A program made the translations under genes and the position numbers. This document shows positions 45,948-54,937 of a stretch of DNA of 64,000 nucleotides, piece by piece. The stretch is from Seongchinamella unica (GTDB taxonomy: Bacteria > Pseudomonadota > Gammaproteobacteria > Pseudomonadales > Halieaceae). The stretch lies in assembly GCF_004354085.1 (NCBI RefSeq), contig NZ_SMSE01000001.1, forward strand, positions 797,724 to 861,723. Direction: 5' to 3'. Within the stretch, counting starts at the first letter, position 1, and every line of letters starts with the position of its first letter. The notes below the pieces were generated by a model, which worked only from the letters and a program-made list of their open reading frames with translations, was not told the DNA's origin and searched no databases.

Positions 45948-46765
45948 GCACCACCTCCTTGCAGGTTGCCTTGCAGGAAGTCGAGTAACTCACGCTGGTA
46001 CAGCTCGCTCTCCTCGATAAACGGGGCATGCCCCGAACCGGCACATTCAACCAGCCTCACATTGGCGGCGTAATCCACCACCGAGCGACAGACTGCTGGA
46101 TCCACCACCGCATCCTGGCTGCCTGCATAGGTCAGGATCGGCACTGCCAGGTTTTTTAACACGGCCCGCTGGTCCAGTGGCCCCAACGCCGCCAGCGAAC
46201 GCGCCGCCAGCGGGGAAGATTGCAGAAACATACCCCACATCCAGTCCGTCACCTGTTGGCTGACCTCGCTGGCACAAACCCCCGCAGACAGCGCGGCGAG
46301 AAAATTGACCCGGTCGGCCGACATCGCCGCCAGTGTTTCGGCGAGCGCCTCATCAGTCCCACCGTGGGGATAATCTGGCTTCTGCAGATAGCAGGGCGTG
46401 GCGCCGCAGGTCAGCACCAATCCGGAGCAGCGCGCGCCCAGTGATTCTGCGGCGGCGACCGCTACAGCACCACCCAGCGACCACCCATTCAACACGACGC
46501 GCTCCAGTCCGAGATGGTCCACCAGCGCGGCGACATCACCGGCGATGGCCTCGATGCTCATGTCGGCAAAGTCCTTGTCGGATTGACCACAACCCCGATG
46601 ATCCAGCAGCACCACCCTGTAACCGGCATCGGTCAAGGCCGGCAGCGTGTAATCCCAGGCGCGCACGCTGGTGCCCCAGCCATGGATCAGGATGACTGCG
46701 GTGTTGCCAGCACCATAATCCTCGTAATAGACCTGCTTCCCTTCTTCCCTTGCCATGCTACTCAT
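45944..46765 (-). CDS. Alpha/beta hydrolase
   Basis: 273 residues from ATG 46765 (8-nt overlap with the TetR stop); a second ATG at 46756 is possible. The nucleophile elbow is NGWSLGGAV, the oxyanion loop LIHGWGTS, the acid probably Asp in GSQDAVVD, and the His is in GSGHAPFIE. It has the fold of C-C or ester hydrolases. After a Baeyer-Villiger monooxygenase a lactone or ester hydrolase would be needed, and this is a candidate. Confidence 0.87.
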   Translation of the reverse strand: MSSMAREEGKQVYYEDYGAGNTAVILIHGWGTSVRAWDYTLPALTDAGYRVVLLDHRGCGQSDKDFADMSIEAIAGDVAALVDHLGLERVVLNGWSLGGAVAVAAAESLGARCSGLVLTCGATPCYLQKPDYPHGGTDEALAETLAAMSADRVNFLAALSAGVCASEVSQQVTDWMWGMFLQSSPLAARSLAALGPLDQRAVLKNLAVPILTYAGSQDAVVDPAVCRSVVDYAANVRLVECAGSGHAPFIEESELYQRELLDFLQGNLQGGGA

Positions 46766-47423
46766 CTGCGGTCTCCTCAAACTGGTTCGGGTTAGCCAAA
46801 TTGGCGATAGTACTGTCGATATAACTGTCGAACACGGCGTCAAGGTCGAGCGCCTCCGCGTTGACCAGCCACTGATAGACGATGCCGAATACAAATGCAC
46901 AGTAGTGAGTGGCGGCCTGGGCCGCGTCAACTTCGGGGCGCACAGCGCCCGATGCGATACCCTGCTCTATCCAGCGTCGCGCATCAGCGCGATAGACATC
47001 ATGGTGTTGAGCCAGCGCTCGACGCATCTCGGTATCATGGCCGAGGCATTCGTACCAGAGCAGGTACATCGCACGCATATAGCTGGACTCCTTCTTGAGA
47101 AAATCCCGTAAGGCGCAAGCTGCCTGCTGCAGGGCGTCCAACCCCTGACGCCCGGCGACGTAATTCTCGAGATGCTCTTTCCAGACGCTGTCGAACTGCT
47201 CGAACAACTCCATCATCAGGCCGTCCTTGGAACCAAAGCGATAATTGGCCAGACCTCGACTATAACCCGCGCGCTCACCGATCTCCTTGAGCGTTGTCTT
47301 TTGCGTACCGCGCTCGTTGATCAACTCAATCGCCGCCTTGAACATGCGGCGGTCGGAAAGCGCCGTGCGCTCCGCCTGAGTCATGCGCCCCTCGGCGCGG
47401 CTACCACCCTTGGTGTCGTTCAT
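46758..47423 (-). CDS. TetR family transcriptional regulator (embedded in operon)
   Basis: 221 residues. HTH region DRRMFKAAIELINERGTQKT, then LKEIGERAGYSRGLANYRFGSKDGLMMELF. The long helical C-terminal domain includes RAMYLLWYECLG. Overlaps of 4 nt with the synthetase before it and 8 nt with the hydrolase after it show that it is translated as part of the catabolic message. It may bind the tandem repeat at 50792-50844. Confidence 0.88.
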   Translation of the reverse strand: MNDTKGGSRAEGRMTQAERTALSDRRMFKAAIELINERGTQKTTLKEIGERAGYSRGLANYRFGSKDGLMMELFEQFDSVWKEHLENYVAGRQGLDALQQAACALRDFLKKESSYMRAMYLLWYECLGHDTEMRRALAQHHDVYRADARRWIEQGIASGAVRPEVDAAQAATHYCAFVFGIVYQWLVNAEALDLDAVFDSYIDSTIANLANPNQFEETADE

Positions 47424-49039
47424 CGCTGCACTTCCTCTATGCTCAGTTCACCTGCCTCGTTCATTTGCCGCAGGCGTTTCTTGTCCATTTTACCCACACT
47501 GGTCTTGGGTATCTCATCGACGAAGGCCCAAAACTCCGGCAACCAGAAACGGGCTACCTTGTCACGCAGGAATTCCCGCAGTTCACCCAGGTCCACCTCA
47601 GGCCGGTCACCGACAACAATCACCAGCGGCCGCTCCTGCCAGCGCTCATCGGGCGTGGCAATCACCGCCACCTCACGCACATCCGGGTGCCCGGCCAGTA
47701 TATTTTCCAGGTCCACCGAGGAAATCCACTCACCCCCGGACTTGATCACATCCTTGGTGCGATCAGTCAACTGCACATAGTGACGCGTATCAATATGACC
47801 GACATCGCCGGTGCGCAACCAGCCATCTTCAGTCTGGGAGTCCTGAGACTCACCGCGATGGTAACCGCCGGTTATCCACGGCCCCCGAAGCTGTAGCTCC
47901 CCTACCGATTCGCCATCGTGGGGCAGGACCGATCCGTCCTCGCCGACCACCCGCACCTGAACCCCGGGTACGGGACGCCCACTTTTGGCACGCCAAACCG
48001 TCTCGCCCGCCCCGTGAGCATCGCGGGGCGGATGCGACAGGGCGCATAACGGACTGGTTTCGGTCATGCCCCAGCCCTGTAATACAGGCACCCCCCAGCG
48101 ATCCCTGGCGGCATCGATCATCGCCGGCGGCACTGCCGAACCGCCGCAAACCAGCATGCGGAAACAGCTCATGTCCAGGTCCTGTGCGTCAGCGTGCAGC
48201 AGGTCACCAAGTATGGTCGGCACTGTTGCAGTGAAGGTGGGACGATCAAGGGCGATCATGCGCTTGATGCCTTCAGGCTGCAGGTGCGGCCCGGGCAGGG
48301 TAAAGTCACTGCCGCTGAGCCAGCCGCTATAGGGCAGGCCCCAGGCATTGGCATGAAACATCGCCGGCAGCAGCAGGATGCGGTCGCGCTCACAAATACC
48401 GAAGGTGTCGGTTGCCCGCGACGCCAGCGAGTGCACGAAGGTCGTGCGGTGGCTGTACACTACACCCTTGGGGTTACCTGTGGTGCCACTGGTGTAACAG
48501 ACGGCGGCCGCCGCAGTTTCATCCAGCTCCGGCCACGTCTCGCAGGGCGCATGTTCGGCCAGGTGAGCGCGATAGTCGAGCGTCAATATATCAGTTTGTA
48601 GCTCGCCCTCCCCAATCAGCAGGATGTGCTCGACGCTCTGCAGCAACGGCAGCACCGGCGCGAACAGCTCAATCAGGCTGGCATCCAGCAACACCACCTT
48701 ATCCTCGGCATGGTTGATGATATAGGCGATGTGCTCGGGCGAGAGACGAATGTTGACCGTATGAATAATTGCCCCCATGGAGGGCACCCCCAGGTAAGCC
48801 TCCATGTGCGCGGTGTTATTCCAGCTGAACGTCGCCACCCGGTTGCCCGGCTTCACGCCGATCGCATGCAACGCCGCAGCGAGCTGTCCGGCACTGTCTG
48901 CAATCTGGCGGTAACTGGTGTACGCCATGGACTCGCCATCGAAGGTACCGACCTGCGATTCCGGGAACACGTCGCGGCCATGGGCAAGGATCATTTGCAC
49001 CGTCATCGGCATGTGCATCATCGTGGACTGCATTACCAT
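47420..49039 (-). CDS. Acyl-CoA synthetase (long/medium-chain type), second
   Basis: 539 residues with P-loop VCYTSGTTGNPKGVVYSHR, A5 GWGMTETSPLC, A7 LRTGDVGHIDTRHYVQLTDR and C-terminal KTSVGKMDKKRL. The N-terminus (MTVQMILAHGRDVFPES) places it near the AlkK/long-chain fatty-acid ligase group. It is a second CoA-activating enzyme in the region, with clearly different sequence from the one at 41430-42995, so the two likely act on different acids of one pathway. Confidence 0.9.
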   Translation of the reverse strand: MVMQSTMMHMPMTVQMILAHGRDVFPESQVGTFDGESMAYTSYRQIADSAGQLAAALHAIGVKPGNRVATFSWNNTAHMEAYLGVPSMGAIIHTVNIRLSPEHIAYIINHAEDKVVLLDASLIELFAPVLPLLQSVEHILLIGEGELQTDILTLDYRAHLAEHAPCETWPELDETAAAAVCYTSGTTGNPKGVVYSHRTTFVHSLASRATDTFGICERDRILLLPAMFHANAWGLPYSGWLSGSDFTLPGPHLQPEGIKRMIALDRPTFTATVPTILGDLLHADAQDLDMSCFRMLVCGGSAVPPAMIDAARDRWGVPVLQGWGMTETSPLCALSHPPRDAHGAGETVWRAKSGRPVPGVQVRVVGEDGSVLPHDGESVGELQLRGPWITGGYHRGESQDSQTEDGWLRTGDVGHIDTRHYVQLTDRTKDVIKSGGEWISSVDLENILAGHPDVREVAVIATPDERWQERPLVIVVGDRPEVDLGELREFLRDKVARFWLPEFWAFVDEIPKTSVGKMDKKRLRQMNEAGELSIEEVQR

Positions 49040-50046
49040 TCTCCCTGCGCTGCCAGCCTGGCTTCATCCAATAATGCGGGGACATCGTACTCCAGCCCCC
49101 TGGCGTAATCCGTGTCTACCTTACCTGCCAGATACAGGCCGTAGGCACCCTCGACGATCGCCGCCAGGCGCCAGAAAGCGAAGCAGAGGTAGAACTCCAT
49201 GTTGGGCAACGGCATCCCGCTGGACGCCGACCAGGCCTGGGCCAGTTCGCGGCGGCTGACCACCCCTTCGCGACGGGATACTGCCTGGATATGGGCGAAT
49301 CCGGGAGGTGACACCTTCCGCGGCCCCCAGAACATCAACAGCAGACCCAGGTCGACCAGCGGATCGCCGATGGTACCCATCTCCCAATCTATCACCGCCA
49401 ATAATTCCGGGCGCTGTCGATGGCACAGCGTATTGTCGAGATGATAATCACCATGGACAATACCCACGGGGCCCTCAGCCGGAAGGTTTTCCAGCAACCA
49501 GCTGCCCAGGCTTTCGAGCTCGGGGAGATCACGCGTGGGCTGCTGTTTCCGCACCTGCAACCAGCGCTCAACCTGTCGTTGCAGGAATCCCTGCGGCCGC
49601 CCCATATCGGCCAGTCCCAGCTCCTGCCAGGGAGCGCTGGCGATTTTACCCAGGGCCTGGGCCAATTGCAGTCCGAGTTCACTGACCGCCGCGTCGTTGT
49701 CATAGGCGGGCGGCAGGCTGTCGGTCAGGGAAAGGCCGTCGATAAATTCAACCAGCGCAAACGGCTGGCCCGCCACTGAACTGTCCTCGCACCAGGCCAT
49801 CACCTGCGGCACAGGCGCATGACCGGACAGCGCGGCCATGAAGGCCGATTCGCGCTGCACGCCCAAATGCGCCTTGGGGGAAATGGTGTTTTGAGGCGCA
49901 GAGCGCATCACCAGCCTGCCTTCATCATGCACAACCATGCGGGTCAGGTTGGAATTGCCGCCGCTGAGCTCGCCGTCAATATGCGCATTGCGCAGCCCCA
50001 GCTCACCCTCCGCCCAAAGGCTGAACGCGTCCGCCTGAACGCTCAT
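49033..50046 (-). CDS. APH-fold phosphotransferase (ACAD10/11 N-domain type)
   Basis: 337 residues of the aminoglycoside-phosphotransferase/choline-kinase fold: SGGNSNLTRMVV near the start, Brenner loop HGDYHLDNTL and metal-binding VIDWEMGTIGDPLVDLG. The same domain precedes the acyl-CoA dehydrogenase in animal ACAD10/ACAD11, where it phosphorylates 4-hydroxyacyl-CoAs. Here an acyl-CoA dehydrogenase gene is divergently encoded 1 kb away. A 4-hydroxyacid catabolism role is plausible; drug resistance is not. Confidence 0.85.
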   Translation of the reverse strand: MSVQADAFSLWAEGELGLRNAHIDGELSGGNSNLTRMVVHDEGRLVMRSAPQNTISPKAHLGVQRESAFMAALSGHAPVPQVMAWCEDSSVAGQPFALVEFIDGLSLTDSLPPAYDNDAAVSELGLQLAQALGKIASAPWQELGLADMGRPQGFLQRQVERWLQVRKQQPTRDLPELESLGSWLLENLPAEGPVGIVHGDYHLDNTLCHRQRPELLAVIDWEMGTIGDPLVDLGLLLMFWGPRKVSPPGFAHIQAVSRREGVVSRRELAQAWSASSGMPLPNMEFYLCFAFWRLAAIVEGAYGLYLAGKVDTDYARGLEYDVPALLDEARLAAQGEW

Positions 50047-50774
50047 CCTGGCGTTCCAAAGCTGGACAGCAGGCCGCCATCAACGGGTACGAATGCCCCG
50101 GTCATATAGCGTGAACGTGCAACCCACTCTATGACTTCGGCTATCTCGTCCGCTTCCCCGTAACGGCCCATGGGAATGGTGCGGCACATCGCTTCAAGCG
50201 CCTTTTCTGACAGTGCGCCGGTCATTTCCGTCAGCACCAGGCCGGGAATCACCAGGTTTACCCGAATCGCAGCTGGTGCCAGTTCGATAGCCAGGGCACG
50301 GGTGAGACCGGCAAGGCCCGCCTTGGATGCGGCGTAGGCCGCGTCACCGGGAAAGCCACGAAAGCCGACCACCGCACCCACGTTGATAATCGCACTGCCC
50401 GCCTGCAGTGCCGGGCGCGCACTGCTGATCACATTGAGCGCACCGGTCAGGTTGGTATCCAGTACCGCCTGCCAGTCTTCCGCGGCCAGGCGGCCGACTT
50501 TGCCGCCGCGGTGCAGGCCCGCATTGTTAACCACGACGTCAATGCGACCCCAGCGTCCCAGCACGGCGTCCACTGCGCCCCAAACCGCAGTTGCATCGGA
50601 AATGTCTGCCTGCACCCCCATGGCGTTATCACCCATGGCCTCGGCGACCCCCAAAACGGCTTCGCCACGGGCCACCAGGGCCACACGGTCACCGGCATCC
50701 GCCACCCGCTTGGCCAGCGCGTGACCAATACCTCGAGAGGCCCCGGTGATCAGCCAGACTTTTTCTTGCTCCAT
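50043..50774 (-). CDS. SDR family oxidoreductase with catalytic Ser replaced by Ala
   Basis: 243 residues from ATG 50774 with GGGAG upstream; the TTG at 50792 is less likely. It has GASRGIGHA, NNAG and YAASKAG, but the residue 13 positions before the Tyr is Ala (INVGAVVGF, codon GCG) where classical SDRs have Ser (ITIGSVVG in FabG). The other motifs are intact. It may have reduced or altered activity. It is the first gene of the 50.8-44.9 kb operon, and its stop overlaps the APH-fold ATG by 4 nt. Confidence 0.87.
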   Translation of the reverse strand: MEQEKVWLITGASRGIGHALAKRVADAGDRVALVARGEAVLGVAEAMGDNAMGVQADISDATAVWGAVDAVLGRWGRIDVVVNNAGLHRGGKVGRLAAEDWQAVLDTNLTGALNVISSARPALQAGSAIINVGAVVGFRGFPGDAAYAASKAGLAGLTRALAIELAPAAIRVNLVIPGLVLTEMTGALSEKALEAMCRTIPMGRYGEADEIAEVIEWVARSRYMTGAFVPVDGGLLSSFGTPG

Positions 50775-50791
50775 ATATGGATTTTCTCCCA

Positions 50792-50844
50792 AACTTTATT
50801 CACAATACGCTTGTTTCTGAACTTTATTCAAAATATGCTTGTTT
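50792..50844. promoter_or_regulatory. 25-bp tandem repeat overlapping a divergent promoter
   Basis: Two copies of a 25-bp unit (AACTTTATTCA ... GCTTGTTT), at 50792-50816 and 50820-50844, agree at 23 of 25 bases. On the minus strand TTGAAT (50826-50831) and TATTGT (50802-50807) form a sigma70-like promoter with an 18-bp spacer for the SDR operon. Copy 1 covers the -10 and copy 2 the -35, as expected of a repressor site. The acyl-CoA dehydrogenase gene starts 62 bp further on in the other direction. Confidence 0.65.
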
Positions 50845-50906
50845 GAGTCTAGCAAGTATAGCCGGAGGGTAGCTTCCGGTAAACCATAATTATAGGAGCG
50901 CATCCA

Positions 50907-52208
50907 GTGAGTTGGAGTTTTGAGACGGATCCCGATTTCCAGGAACGCCTGGACTGGATCGACACGTTTACCCGGGAAGAAATCGAACCGCTGGATCTCG
51001 TATTTCGAGGACCAGGCGATCCCTGGGATCCCGAGTCGCCTGCGGCGAAAGCCATGGAGCCCCTGAAGAAAATCGTCAAGGAAAAGCGGCTCTGGGCCTG
51101 CCATATTGGCCCGGAACTTGGTGGCGAGGGCTATGGCCAGGTCAAACTCGGCCTGATGAACGAAATACTCGGCCGCAGCCGCTTTGGCCCCAGTGTTTTC
51201 GGCTGCCAGGCACCCGACTCCGGCAATGCCGAGATTCTCGCCCACTTTGGCACGCCGGAACAGAAGGCGAAGTACCTGCAGCCGCTACTGGATGGCAAGA
51301 TCGCTTCCTGCTACTCCATGACCGAACCCCAGGCCGGCGCCGATCCCGCGGAATTCACCTGCACGGCCGTACGTGATGGCGACGAATGGGTTATCAACGG
51401 CGAGAAGTGGTTCGCTTCCCACGCACGCTTTTCTGAATTCCTGTTGGTGATGGTAGTGACCAATCCCCACGTCCCCATCCACGAAGGGGCCTCCATCATC
51501 CTGGTAGAAAAAGGCACACCGGGGATGGAGATCCTGCGCAACTCCGCCGTCGGGCCCTACGTTGAACAGGGTGACGGAGTCCACGGCTATATTCGTTTCA
51601 GCGACTGCCGTGTCCCGGCAGAGAACCTGCTCGGCGAAGAAGGCAAGGGCTTCCTGGTCGCACAAACCCGCCTCGGCGGCGGCCGGGTACACCACGCCAT
51701 GCGCAGTGTCGGCAAATTGAAAAAAGCGATGGACATGATGTGCGAACGTGCCCTGAGCAGGACTACAAAGGGAGAGCTGCTGTCGCAGAAACAATTCACC
51801 CAGGAAAAAATAGCCGACAGCTACACTCAGATCATGCAGTATCGACTCCACGTGCTGTATACGGCCTGGCTCATTGACAAGCACAAGGAATACAACCGCG
51901 AGGTGCGCAAGGAAATCGCCGCGATAAAGGCGGCTACACCGAGAGTGCTGCAGGACGTGGTGTATCGCGCCATGCACCTGCACGGCAGCCTTGGCATGTC
52001 CGATGAAATCCCGCTCATGTACATGTGGGCTGACATTCCCGAACTTGGCGTGGTAGACGGACCGACAGAAGTACATAAGGTGACGGTGGCGCGCACAGTG
52101 CTGCGCGACTATGAAGCAGCCCCGGGGCTGTTCCCCACCTACCACACTCCCACCCAGCGCGCCAAAGCGCTGGAAAAATACGGACACTACCTGCAAGAAA
52201 ACGACTGA
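50907..52208 (+). CDS. Acyl-CoA dehydrogenase
   Basis: 433 residues from GTG 50907 with AGGAG 9 nt upstream. Flavin-binding features include SMTEPQAGADPAEFTC, VINGEKWFASHA, GGGRVHHAMRSVG and LHGSLGMSDEIPLM, all typical of the family (closest in style to ACAD11-like enzymes for longer or hydroxylated acyl chains). It introduces the 2,3-double bond into an acyl-CoA and would feed the hydratase pair. It is followed 44 bp later by the BVMO gene. Confidence 0.92.
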   Translation: MSWSFETDPDFQERLDWIDTFTREEIEPLDLVFRGPGDPWDPESPAAKAMEPLKKIVKEKRLWACHIGPELGGEGYGQVKLGLMNEILGRSRFGPSVFGCQAPDSGNAEILAHFGTPEQKAKYLQPLLDGKIASCYSMTEPQAGADPAEFTCTAVRDGDEWVINGEKWFASHARFSEFLLVMVVTNPHVPIHEGASIILVEKGTPGMEILRNSAVGPYVEQGDGVHGYIRFSDCRVPAENLLGEEGKGFLVAQTRLGGGRVHHAMRSVGKLKKAMDMMCERALSRTTKGELLSQKQFTQEKIADSYTQIMQYRLHVLYTAWLIDKHKEYNREVRKEIAAIKAATPRVLQDVVYRAMHLHGSLGMSDEIPLMYMWADIPELGVVDGPTEVHKVTVARTVLRDYEAAPGLFPTYHTPTQRAKALEKYGHYLQEND

Positions 52209-52252
52209 TACATCTACTTGGTTAAGCCAAGCCTGAGACAAGGAGAACGATA

Positions 52253-53884
52253 ATGACTGCTCAGCAAAAACCGGACTTTGACGCAATCGCCGTTGGCGCC
52301 GGCTTTGCCGGCCTCGCCCTGATCCACTACCTGCGTGAGGCAGGGCTGTCTATTCGCGTCATCGACCGCGCGGCAGACATCGGTGGCACATGGACCTGGA
52401 ACCGGTACCCGGGAGCGATGACTGACAGCGAAAGCTACTATTACTGCCTTACCTTTTCCAAGGAGCTGTTACAGGAATGGTCCTGGACACGGCGCTATCC
52501 GGATTGGGAGGAAACTCACCGCTACATGCACTTCGTGGCGGACAAGATCGGCGCCTGGCCGCATATCCAGCTCAACACGGAAGTCGTCAGTGCCGACTAC
52601 CAGGAGGACACCGGTTACTGGCTGGTCACCACCAGCGACGGTAACACCAGCACCTGCAAGTATTTCGTCAGCGCAATGGGCATGATTTCCGAGCCTGTCA
52701 TTCCGAAAATTGACGGCATGGACAAATTCAAGGGCCCCCTGTTCCATTCCTCCCGCTGGCCCCAGGAGGGACTGGACTACGCCGGCAAACGGGTCGGCAT
52801 TATCGGTGCCGGTGCAACCACCGTGCAGATGACACCGGTAATGGCGAAAGACGCGGAAAGCGTTACCGTTTTCCAGCGCACGCCCAACTTCATTCTGCCG
52901 GCGATGCAGAAGCCGATGACCCCCGAATGGGAAAAGGAGATCAAGGAGAATTACGACGAGATTGTTGCCAAGTGCCGCAACCACGTTTTCGGTATGGCCT
53001 TTGACAGCCCGGTAGGTCGCAATGTGGCCGATACGCCGCCGGAAGAGGTGCAACGCATTTTCGAGGAGAACTGGACGGGGAGTTTCCGCTGGGTATTCGA
53101 AACCTTCGATGACCTGCTGTCCAATCCCGAGGCGAACCGGGCAGCGTCGCAATTTATCATCGATAAGATGAAAGAGCGCGTCGACGATCCGGAAATCGCC
53201 GAGCTGTTAACGCCGTCGACTGACGATTACCCGCTGTTCGCCAAGCGCCCTCCGCTGGACCATGGCTATCTGGAAGCCTTCAACCGCGACAATGTCCATC
53301 TTGTCGATATCAAGGACCGCGAGCCCATCGTTGAAATCACCGAGACCGGCGTACGCACCAGCAAAAATCTCTACGAGTTTGACATCATTGTGCTCGCCAC
53401 CGGCTTCAGGGCCTACACCGGCGCCCTGGAGGCCTTCCCGATTCGCGGCAAGAGCGGCCAGACGCTGGCGGAGAAGTGGCAGAAAACCTCCAATTCCATT
53501 ATGGGGGTCTGCGTTGCGGACTTCCCCAACTTGTTTACGATCACCGGACCCCAGGCTCCCTTCGCCAACCTGCCAACCTCCATTGAGCAGAACGCGATCT
53601 GGATTGCGGACTGCATCAAAAAGATGGAAAACGAGGACTACGATGTCTGTGCGCCCCGTCAGGACGCCGAAGACGAATGGTCTGCCCATGTTGCGGAGGT
53701 CCACGAACAGACCCTGATGGCCGAGGGTGACAAGGTACACTCATGGATGATGGGCGCCAACATCGAGAACCACAAACCGCGGGTACTGATCTACTTCGGC
53801 GGCGCCAACGTCTACTACGACAAACTGCGGGAGTCCGTGGAAGCCGGCTTCCCGGAACTGGAGTTTCAGCGCCTGGCCAGCTGA
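52253..53884 (+). CDS. Flavin-containing Baeyer-Villiger-type monooxygenase
   Basis: 543 residues with two Rossmann motifs (VGAGFAGLA near 14 and IIGAGATTVQM near 182) and the BVMO fingerprint FxGxxxHxxxWP as FKGPLFHSSRWP. GGTWTWNRYPG after the first motif is also characteristic. It inserts oxygen next to a ketone using NADPH and FAD, giving an ester or lactone. Placed with an acyl-CoA dehydrogenase, SDRs and hydrolases, it suggests cleavage of a cyclic or branched ketone. Confidence 0.93.
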   Translation: MTAQQKPDFDAIAVGAGFAGLALIHYLREAGLSIRVIDRAADIGGTWTWNRYPGAMTDSESYYYCLTFSKELLQEWSWTRRYPDWEETHRYMHFVADKIGAWPHIQLNTEVVSADYQEDTGYWLVTTSDGNTSTCKYFVSAMGMISEPVIPKIDGMDKFKGPLFHSSRWPQEGLDYAGKRVGIIGAGATTVQMTPVMAKDAESVTVFQRTPNFILPAMQKPMTPEWEKEIKENYDEIVAKCRNHVFGMAFDSPVGRNVADTPPEEVQRIFEENWTGSFRWVFETFDDLLSNPEANRAASQFIIDKMKERVDDPEIAELLTPSTDDYPLFAKRPPLDHGYLEAFNRDNVHLVDIKDREPIVEITETGVRTSKNLYEFDIIVLATGFRAYTGALEAFPIRGKSGQTLAEKWQKTSNSIMGVCVADFPNLFTITGPQAPFANLPTSIEQNAIWIADCIKKMENEDYDVCAPRQDAEDEWSAHVAEVHEQTLMAEGDKVHSWMMGANIENHKPRVLIYFGGANVYYDKLRESVEAGFPELEFQRLAS

Positions 53885-53917
53885 ACAGGGGACAACAGCG
53901 TTCCAGCTGTGCCTTGA

Positions 53918-53949
53918 CCGGCAGCGTCGTGCATCTGACACGCTGCCGG
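53918..53949. other. Hairpin between convergent BVMO and SDR genes
   Basis: CCGGCAGCGT and ACGCTGCCGG form a perfect 10-bp stem with a 12-nt loop, 34 bp after the BVMO stop. No T-run follows, so termination would need Rho or another factor. Confidence 0.5.
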
Positions 53950-54023
53950 CGCAACAGTATCGGCATAGCGGAGCGCCGTGCCGACAAGCTTCATCTCACC
54001 CCGGGAGCGCGAGCACGACCGGC

Positions 54024-54046
54024 GTAAGGCTGCGGAGCAGCCTTAC
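54024..54046. terminator. Hairpin overlapping the SDR stop codon
   Basis: GTAAGGCTGC and GCAGCCTTAC (10 bp, GGA loop) span the last codons of the minus-strand SDR. It could end either convergent transcript, but it lacks a downstream T-run. Confidence 0.45.
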
Positions 54047-54879
54047 TCGTCCAGCCCGGCTTTTCCTGCCTCACGAATAATCGGACTATACTCCGCGAAT
54101 TCGGGTCCCTCTGGGGTGGCACCGACAGTAATGCCGGCGTCAGTCGTCAGCGTGTGGCCGGTCGTGTAGCCGGACTCGTCACTGGCCAACCAGAGCACGG
54201 CGTTGGCCACGTCCTCCGGCAGTCCGGGTCGCCCACGCAGTGGCGAGGCCTCCGCCAGTTTCGCCTTGGCACCTTCGATATCATTGGGATCACCCGTAAG
54301 CACATTCGCCACCATCGGGGTGGCCATGCTCGCCGCGGCAATCGCGTTCACCCTGACACCGTGGCCGGCGAGTTCAGCCGCCACGTTTTTGGTCAGACCG
54401 ACCACAGCGTGCTTGGCTGCGGCATAGGCATGGGGGCCCAACCCTCCCATCAGGCCGGCGGTGCTGGCCATGGTAATGATTGACCCGCTGCGGCGGGGCG
54501 TCATTACCCTGGCTGCATGCTTCATTGCGTAAAAGGTGCCGTTGAGCAGTACATCGATACTGAAACGCCATTCAGCGCCGGGCGTAGTCGCCAACGGACC
54601 CACTGCGCCGACAATGCCCGCGCTATGGAACAGGATATCCAGTTGACCAAAGCGTTCCACGGTCTCATCAACGGCCGCAGCGAGATCCTCTTCACGCGTC
54701 ACATCGCAGCGGATGAAAAAAGCGTCATCGCCCAGGCTGGCGGCGAGTGCCTCGCCGGCGTCCTCCTGGATATCACCCAGGCAAATGCGGCAACCCTCCT
54801 GGCTCATCCGCGCCACCGCAGCTGCGCCCAGGCCACTGGCGGCACCTGTAATCAATGCTGTTTTTCCGGCAAGCCGCAT
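54043..54879 (-). CDS. Short-chain dehydrogenase/reductase
   Basis: 278 residues, classical: GAASGLGAAA, LGDIQED (NAD-type acidic end), NN-like HSAGIVG, Ser in MASTAGLMGG and YAAAK. Its sequence recalls hydroxysteroid or cyclohexanol-type dehydrogenases. It could supply the ketone for the neighbouring BVMO. It is the last gene of the NTF2 - TonB receptor - NTF2 - SDR series and has a palindrome just before its start. Confidence 0.9.
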   Translation of the reverse strand: MRLAGKTALITGAASGLGAAAVARMSQEGCRICLGDIQEDAGEALAASLGDDAFFIRCDVTREEDLAAAVDETVERFGQLDILFHSAGIVGAVGPLATTPGAEWRFSIDVLLNGTFYAMKHAARVMTPRRSGSIITMASTAGLMGGLGPHAYAAAKHAVVGLTKNVAAELAGHGVRVNAIAAASMATPMVANVLTGDPNDIEGAKAKLAEASPLRGRPGLPEDVANAVLWLASDESGYTTGHTLTTDAGITVGATPEGPEFAEYSPIIREAGKAGLDE

Positions 54880-54891
54880 CGGCTATCCCCT

Positions 54892-54905
54892 ATTCAATTT
54901 TGAAT
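54892..54905. promoter_or_regulatory. 14-bp palindrome before the SDR start
   Basis: ATTCAATTTTGAAT is a perfect 6-2-6 inverted repeat 12 bp upstream of the SDR ATG, between it and the NTF2-like gene. Its half-sites (ATTCAA/TTGAAT) are the ones in the palindrome at 44271-44287, but in the opposite order. Confidence 0.45.
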
Positions 54906-54937
54906 GTATCCCCAGGCACGACGGGTGCCGGCACCTT

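Noticed and set aside
49033-50046. Aminoglycoside resistance gene
   Set aside because: The APH fold is shared, but the operon context and ACAD10-type sequence point to metabolism of hydroxy acids.
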